A program made the translations under genes and the position numbers. A stretch of 64,000 bases of DNA, from the NCBI GenBank assembly GCA_027886185.1, contig WOAB01000323.1, positions 186,001 to 250,000 on the forward strand. The letters run 5' to 3'. The notes under the pieces are model-generated. The model was not told where the DNA came from, ran no database searches, and saw nothing but the letters and a program-made list of their open reading frames with translations. The DNA is from Rheum nobile (taxonomy: Eukaryota > Streptophyta > Magnoliopsida > Caryophyllales > Polygonaceae). Numbering within the stretch: position 1 is the stretch's first letter; each line of letters starts with the position of its first letter. Positions 59,123 to 64,000 of the stretch are shown piece after piece.

Positions 59123-59219
59123 TTGTATATCAAGCTAATATGTGTAAACTTTCAATATCAGATGAGATTGTCGAGTACTCCTCGCACGTAAGAATCCAAC
59201 AAGCTACCTCCATGTCTAA

Positions 59220-59525
59220 GTGCTCGTTTGGTTGATAAGTAAATTCCCATAAATTTAAATATCATAAGTAATATCAAATATATGTATTTGGTTGGCTTTT
59301 TCTTTTTGAAAATCCAGATATTCTAATTCATGTGATTCTCAATTCTTACAAAATACAGAAATTCCAATCACCCAGAGATGGGTATGTAAGAATTTGTTTT
59401 CCCATATTTTTCATAATTTAGATTTTAAACAAACATGATTTACTAATTCTCATAAATTCAAATTTCCATAATAAAATAATTTATTTTCTAGGAATTACAC
59501 TTCATGTATTCAACCAAACTAACAG
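59220..59525. mobile_element. MITE candidate related to 41975-42275
   Basis: Left end GTGCTCGTTTGGTTGATAAG and right end TATTCAACCAAACTAACAG are roughly inverted around an AT-rich, self-complementary interior. Confidence 0.45.
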
Positions 59526-59829
59526 TAAGGCACACTGTATCAATTATCAAGAGCGTCTATCAACCGCGAAAGAGAAATTTACTTCTCATCAGTTCTCAAC
59601 ATTCAAACATATTACTTAGCCAAAATATAATAATAAAAATAGACAAGATACATAAGCAGCAGCATTCATTTCCAGCAACAACTGAAGATTACAAGAACAA
59701 GTGAAACCTTTATGAATATTTCATTGATCAACATCATTGAGTAACAATCATCTAGAGAGGTCTGATGAAAGCTCAAAGATTCAGTTTGATAATTCTTCTA
59801 ATGTATGTGGAAAGGAGAGACTCCATTCA

Positions 59830-60869
59830 TCAGAGGTTGAGTTTACCGGCCAAGTACCAGGAGTGCATAGAAAGACAGCCAAAGGAGAGTATGTTGGCGA
59901 GTGAAGACAAGCCATGGATCATCCCAAACTTCTTGTTCATGGCTGCTAGCTCCGGGTTCGCCTTGGCTGCTTCTCTGTTCTTCGACCACCCCACTTCTTC
60001 TCCGATGTTCTGCTCCCTCTCCACCTTGTGCCTTTTCTTCATCATCTGGGTTCGATTATATACAGCACAACAATTACACATTTGAACTGAAGGCCACATT
60101 GGATTGCATTGTAAGTGTCTTGATCTAATCAATGGAACCCTAGAGAATCGTTTTTGGAAGACGATTTCATTGCAACTGTATTACTGTAACAAGCTCAATT
60201 TCAATTAGGTATCTATACTTAGAACAAATTGCACCAATACAGATCGTTTGATTATTCGAAAATTTATGGAAAGCAGATCCAGCCGAATCGATTGCGAATT
60301 CAGACAGCGAGTATTGAATTACAATTGTGAAGTTTAAAAGGATGAATTCGTGCGAGAGCAAGTGAATACCTGGACTGTCATGGGGGTGAAAATGAACAGA
60401 TTGGAGAGATTAAACAGGAACGAGGCAGCGAGGAACCCTAATTGATACTTCTCAGACTGAGAGGACGACTTCCATGGGTGAAAGTAACCGAAAGCCGCAA
60501 CCGCCGCCGCGCAACAAACCCCAACCAGCGTAAAGTAGGCCGGGAACATCTTGCTTTGCAGATTCCCGAACTGGTGCCTCGGCAAATTCCTATCCAAAAA
60601 AAATCCCCAAATTAGCAGATTAAACATATATGTGAAATGAAATGAGAGGAATTGGATGATCGGGAGTACTTGAACATGATGATGCCGCCGATGAAGGTGA
60701 CCCAGAGGGCGGCGCCCCATGCGGTGGAGAAGCATAGGAGGTGGACGAGCTTCAAGTAAGGGGTGAAATTGACGCCGGCGCCGGAGCTGGAGCCAAAGGT
60801 TTCCGGCGAGAAGATTACTCCGACGGCCAGGAACGCCACCGCCACCACGAATCGGCTTAGCCAACCCAT
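59830..60869 (-). CDS. DUF4149/TMEM205-like small membrane protein
   Basis: On the minus strand three exons (60869-60670, 60589-60370, 60045-59830) with GT-AG introns join to 211 residues. Hydrophobic segments: residues about 9-24, 42-66 (HLLCFSTAWGAALWVTFIGG), 88-108 (YFTLVGVCCAAAVAAFGYF), 120-138, and a C-terminal one (HGLSSLANILSFGCLSMHSW). The FSTAWGAALWVTFIGGI and KNLPRHQFGNLQSKMFP stretches are typical of plant TMEM205-like DUF4149 proteins, some annotated as LEA-family. Function in plants is not established. The start ATG begins MGWLSRFV and is preceded by a GA-rich leader. The Arabidopsis homologue, from memory At3g62580, is next to the PLIP3 and ERdj3B genes. Confidence 0.9.
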
Positions 60870-61740
60870 TAACTCTCTAATTTCGCTCTCACTTTGAGAG
60901 TTTGGAAATGGAGAGATGAGAATTGTAAATGCGAGTAGGTGAGTCGCAGCCCTCGAAGGAGGTAAAGAAGACCGTGAAGTGGTTTAATGGAGGTTCTAGA
61001 AGACTCTTTCCCTAAATTTATTCTACGCCCACCTAACCTTAGATTAGTCTCTATTAAGAATGGCTCGGACCTTTCAAAAAAAAAAAAAAATGGCTTGGTG
61101 TTTTTTTTCTATAGGGATAAGCTATTTTTTAATGTAAAAGTTAGACTGTTATTAAGATTGATTTCCAGTTTTTAATACTTTTACTTTTAAAAATTAAAAG
61201 TTATGAGTTGGTTGTGATATTTTTCAATAAATTTGAGTAGCTAATGTTTGAATAAGATCAATCAAGTTAATTTCACAAAAAAATATGAATAAGTTGTCAC
61301 AAAAGATTTTATGGAATAAGGGTAAAGATATGATAATATCTCTTCCATGGACAAACCAATATTTCATTGAGATTATTAACAAATGTTAAGTTGTCACTTT
61401 CGATTTCAATTTTATTCAGTTTCATTTAGTTTACTTTTAGAAAGGCATTGCGAAATGCAAGATCCTTTGATTTTAACGCGATTGATTTTTCACAATTATG
61501 AGCGTGGATTGGAATGGTTCTACTTTTCCCTATGATATTCACTTGTTATAATTTATTAGTGCTTTCTTGGGAGTTGTCTATCATAACACTCTTTTTATCA
61601 CTTATCACACTCCTATATTCCTATTTATGTTAATTTACCAAACTACTCATATAAAAAATAACAACTGAAATTCAAATCCGTGAAACTCTTCCTGTATTGG
61701 AATATATCTTATGCTCGGCCGCCCCCAGGACTTGATTAAT
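60870..61740. other. Leader of DUF4149 gene and AT-rich intergenic DNA
   Basis: GA-rich leader on the minus strand to about 60990, a poly-A tract at 61076-61090, then AT-rich DNA without a gene. Confidence 0.5.
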
Positions 61741-61951
61741 GTTCTTCCCCCGGATTAGTAATATGATTCCCTTAAAATTTTGTCTCCCCACACAGTGGTG
61801 GCCAGAGACAAGAGATTTTATTTCGATTTCCAAGCGAATCTCCGTCAATTTGAAGAGATCGGCCAGCGGTTACTATGCCCATATATAATCAAGTACATAA
61901 ATCCTACAATCCTAACCATTCACAATCACTATCTGTGTGGAATGAAACTGT

Positions 61952-62300
61952 GTAGGAAGTCCGTGGGCCGATAGATTGGGGGTCGTGCACACACAAAGCC
62001 CAATATATAAGCTAGTAGGGTTTCATCCTAAAACCAATTGGCAATAGGAGAAGTGATCCACTAAACTTATATACTAGTCTTGCTATTCTCAACTTTTCAA
62101 TGTGGGATGAGTTTTATATCCCAACACGCCCCCTCAAGTGCAACTGGTCTGGCCTAGTTAACACTTGGACAACGAGTCTAGCATCTCAGTCTCTTTATAG
62201 TTAGCCCAAGAACGGGTGGCTAGCAACTTGCTAAGCCCAACCCAAAGAACCAGGGAGACGATCGAACCCAGAACGGAACCTACTCTGATACCATGTAGAA
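61952..62300 (-). mobile_element. TRIM-like element (LTR, polypurine tract, PBS within 350 bp)
   Basis: On the minus strand TGGTATCAGAGT (PBS, 62292-62281) is followed after only about 140 bp by CACTTGAGGGGGCG (polypurine tract). An LTR-like start TGTTGGGATATAAAACTC follows at 62136 and may end near CTTCCTACACA at about 61952. Such a tiny internal region defines TRIMs. The upstream LTR is reduced to a few dozen bases, including a duplicated GCGGATCACGATTT. Confidence 0.5.
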
Positions 62301-62339
62301 TTGCGGATCACGATTTGCGGATCACGATTTGGGGATGTA

Positions 62340-62884
62340 GAACCTGCTTTTGCATGAGTCATCTTAGCAGCCTGTAATGTATCTTTGATATATTTTTGCT
62401 GAGTCAAATATGTGCCATGATCAGTCCAAAAGATTTCCATCCAAAGGAAATACCTAGCATTACCAAGATCTTTGATAGTGAATGCCCTGTGTAAAGCTTC
62501 ATTCACTGACTTAATACCCTCAACATCATTTCCTGTAACCAGGATATCATCAACATACACCATGATAACTAAGAAAGAATGTTCCTCATTCTTTACAAAA
62601 AGTGAGTAATCATTGATGGATTGAGCAAAACCCAACTTCACTAAGAAACTGGATAACTCAAGGTTCCATTGCCTTGAGGCTTGCTCGAGGCCATAAAGGG
62701 ACCTCTTCAATTTACAAACCTCTCCAGGATTACCTTTACCATACCCTTTTGGAATCTGCATATATATGTCTTCTTCCAGATAACCATGTAAAAAAGCATT
62801 GTTTACATCCAATTGATGTAAAGGCCAATTCTTAGTTGTAGCCAAAGCTATCACTATTCTCACTGATCGGGTGAAAATAGTCGT
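62340..62884 (-). pseudogene. Copia reverse transcriptase fragment
   Basis: The minus-strand frame contains LHQLDVNNAFLHGYLEEDIY, KLKRSLYGLEQASRQWN, MVYVDDILVTGND (YVDD box) and IKDLGNARYFL, the core of copia RT. It is open in frame but cut at both ends: by the family B LTR at 62885 and by TRIM-like DNA at about 62340. It is from a different copia family than the one at 43069-58380. Confidence 0.9.
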
Positions 62885-64000
62885 TGTACCCCTAATCAAA
62901 AGTAAATCCTAAAATCCTCACTAAACAAAGTATAGTAAGCAAGTCAGGGTCGATCCCACAGAGAAGGAAGGAATTCAATGGTGGTAGCATGCAATGTCAC
63001 AAAGGGGGGTTGTATGGTTGGTCACAAACGAAACAAACAAAGCAAAGTAGAATGGATGAAATATCAATAGAGAAAAACACTTAGCCAAGTAATGTCCACA
63101 TAAGTCATTCAAAGGTTGTTCATAGATTAAGTCTTATCTTCCTATTCGGTTATTCCTGTCCCGATCTTATGTAAATTCAGAGGGAAATCTTCCACAAAGA
63201 ACCCTTACCAATGAATAACCCTAGTACCACTAAAGGTTCAACCCAAAGACAGCAATGCATATAAGAATTAACCAGGATACACAGAACGCTCGCTCAGATG
63301 CATTTACCATGTAATCAATTCCCACATAGATATAATCCACAGATGCAGATAACAATCAATGCTTGCTACTTATACTAGAGCGTTAGCCCAACAGTTCCCT
63401 AGTATTAGCAATAAGAATGAAAGCAATAAACCTAGGTGATCAGTCTAGATAAACCAACAAACATTCAAGTATGAATTTGCTTAGAGAAAAGATATAACTC
63501 AATAGGAGAGATAGATAGGAGCAAAACCTCACAACCAGATGAACGAACTCATGCTTTCATTACCGGAGTAAGCCAAAGAGGCTTAGCTCCTCATAGACAT
63601 GGTAGAAACTTCAAAGGAATAAACAACGATGAATTGAAATTGCAACTAAAGTTTGGAATGAGTGTTTTTCTAACCCTAATGCATAAGGAGAGTATTTATA
63701 GGGCCCTAACAAATGACCTAGCCCATTAAGAAAAAATAACTGAAATAGAAATAAGAAAAAGGGAAAAGAAAACTAAAAAGATAATTCGGAATAAGTCTGA
63801 GCCTCTACCGTGTCAGACCCGCAATCGCGGGAGGTGGACCTTGATCGCGGCCCATGTGGCTCCGCGCCCTTCAATTTCTCCACGCCCGCAGAAAACTCTC
63901 GACATGCTCCGAGGCCCGCGATCGCGGCACCCATGCCCGCGATCGCGGTTAATGCTCGGCATTCTTGTCCTTTGCCTTGCACCAACCCGTCTCCTCTTCA
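62885..64000 (-). mobile_element. Family B LTR (partial, runs off the window)
   Basis: Reverse orientation. The first bases TGTACCCCTAATC reverse an LTR end. It shares with family A the terminal block (AAGCAAGTCAGGGTCGA), CCTAGGTGATCAGTCTAGAT and overall layout, but differs in most positions. It contains GC palindromes at 63815-63950 (CCGCGATCGCGG cores). No reliable gene is seen. Confidence 0.65.
63815..63950. repeat. GC-rich palindromes in family B LTR
   Basis: CCCGCAATCGCGGG, GATCGCGGCCC and two CCGCGATCGCGG units occur within 135 bp of otherwise AT-rich LTR, at a place equivalent to the family A cluster. Confidence 0.7.

Noticed and set aside
59765..60128. Plus-strand ORFs of 75-106 codons
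   Set aside because: Antisense to exon 3 of the DUF4149 gene, whose splice-joined protein is convincing.

Overview
The window is nuclear DNA of a flowering plant, most likely a eudicot. It has split genes with plant GT-AG introns, AT-rich spacers, nested LTR retrotransposons, Helitrons and MITEs. I cannot name the species from sequence alone. Only four host genes are intact. All four are eukaryotic single-copy-type genes whose exons I joined by hand from the splice sites: an ER-lumenal DnaJ co-chaperone (ERdj3B type, + strand, 18836-22478), a plastid class-3 lipase (PLIP type, +, 34350-37879), the TFIID subunit TAF13 (-, 39096-41225) and a small DUF4149/TMEM205-like membrane protein (-, 59830-60869). 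From memory of Arabidopsis loci, these are the neighbours of two related Arabidopsis segments (At3g62580-At3g62600 and At1g02660-At1g02680), so the window looks like an ancestral gene block expanded by transposons.

Left part (1-14180): a broken FAR1/MULE-type transposase with a peculiar ATGAACCT-rich repeat field; pieces of a Tat-type Ty3/gypsy element (RNase H, integrase C-terminus, an antisense gypsy-type ORF cut in two, and a 3' LTR) disrupted by copies of another LTR family (family A, with one complete 1444-bp LTR and a head-to-head palindromic arrangement); then a 3.3-kb tandem array of about 465-bp monomers, partly ordered as long/short dimers.

Middle part (14180-43068): AT-rich spacer with degenerate repeats; the ERdj3B gene with a perfect ER-stress element upstream; a 3.5-kb Mutator-like element with very long terminal inverted repeats, carrying two inverted tRNA-like sequences and an exon-like fragment; two Helitrons of one family in opposite orientations; a 5'-truncated LINE; then the lipase and TAF13 genes.

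Right part (43069-64000): a 15.3-kb decayed Ty1/copia element. Its 5' LTR holds a 2.9-kb inserted LTR-like element, and its pol gene is split by a 5.7-kb gag-only element in reverse orientation with a long unexplained ORF. After this come a hAT MITE with a perfect 8-bp target duplication, the DUF4149 gene, a TRIM-like fragment, a copia RT fragment and the start of a further LTR (family B).

The most unexpected signals are: the long-TIR element with paired tRNA-like sequences; clusters of short GC-rich palindromes with family-specific cores in three unrelated LTR families; the stop-interrupted gag plus 689-codon ORF of the nested element; the dimeric tandem array; and a 21-bp perfect hairpin inside a lipase exon. 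All domain calls are by eye; no database search was possible.
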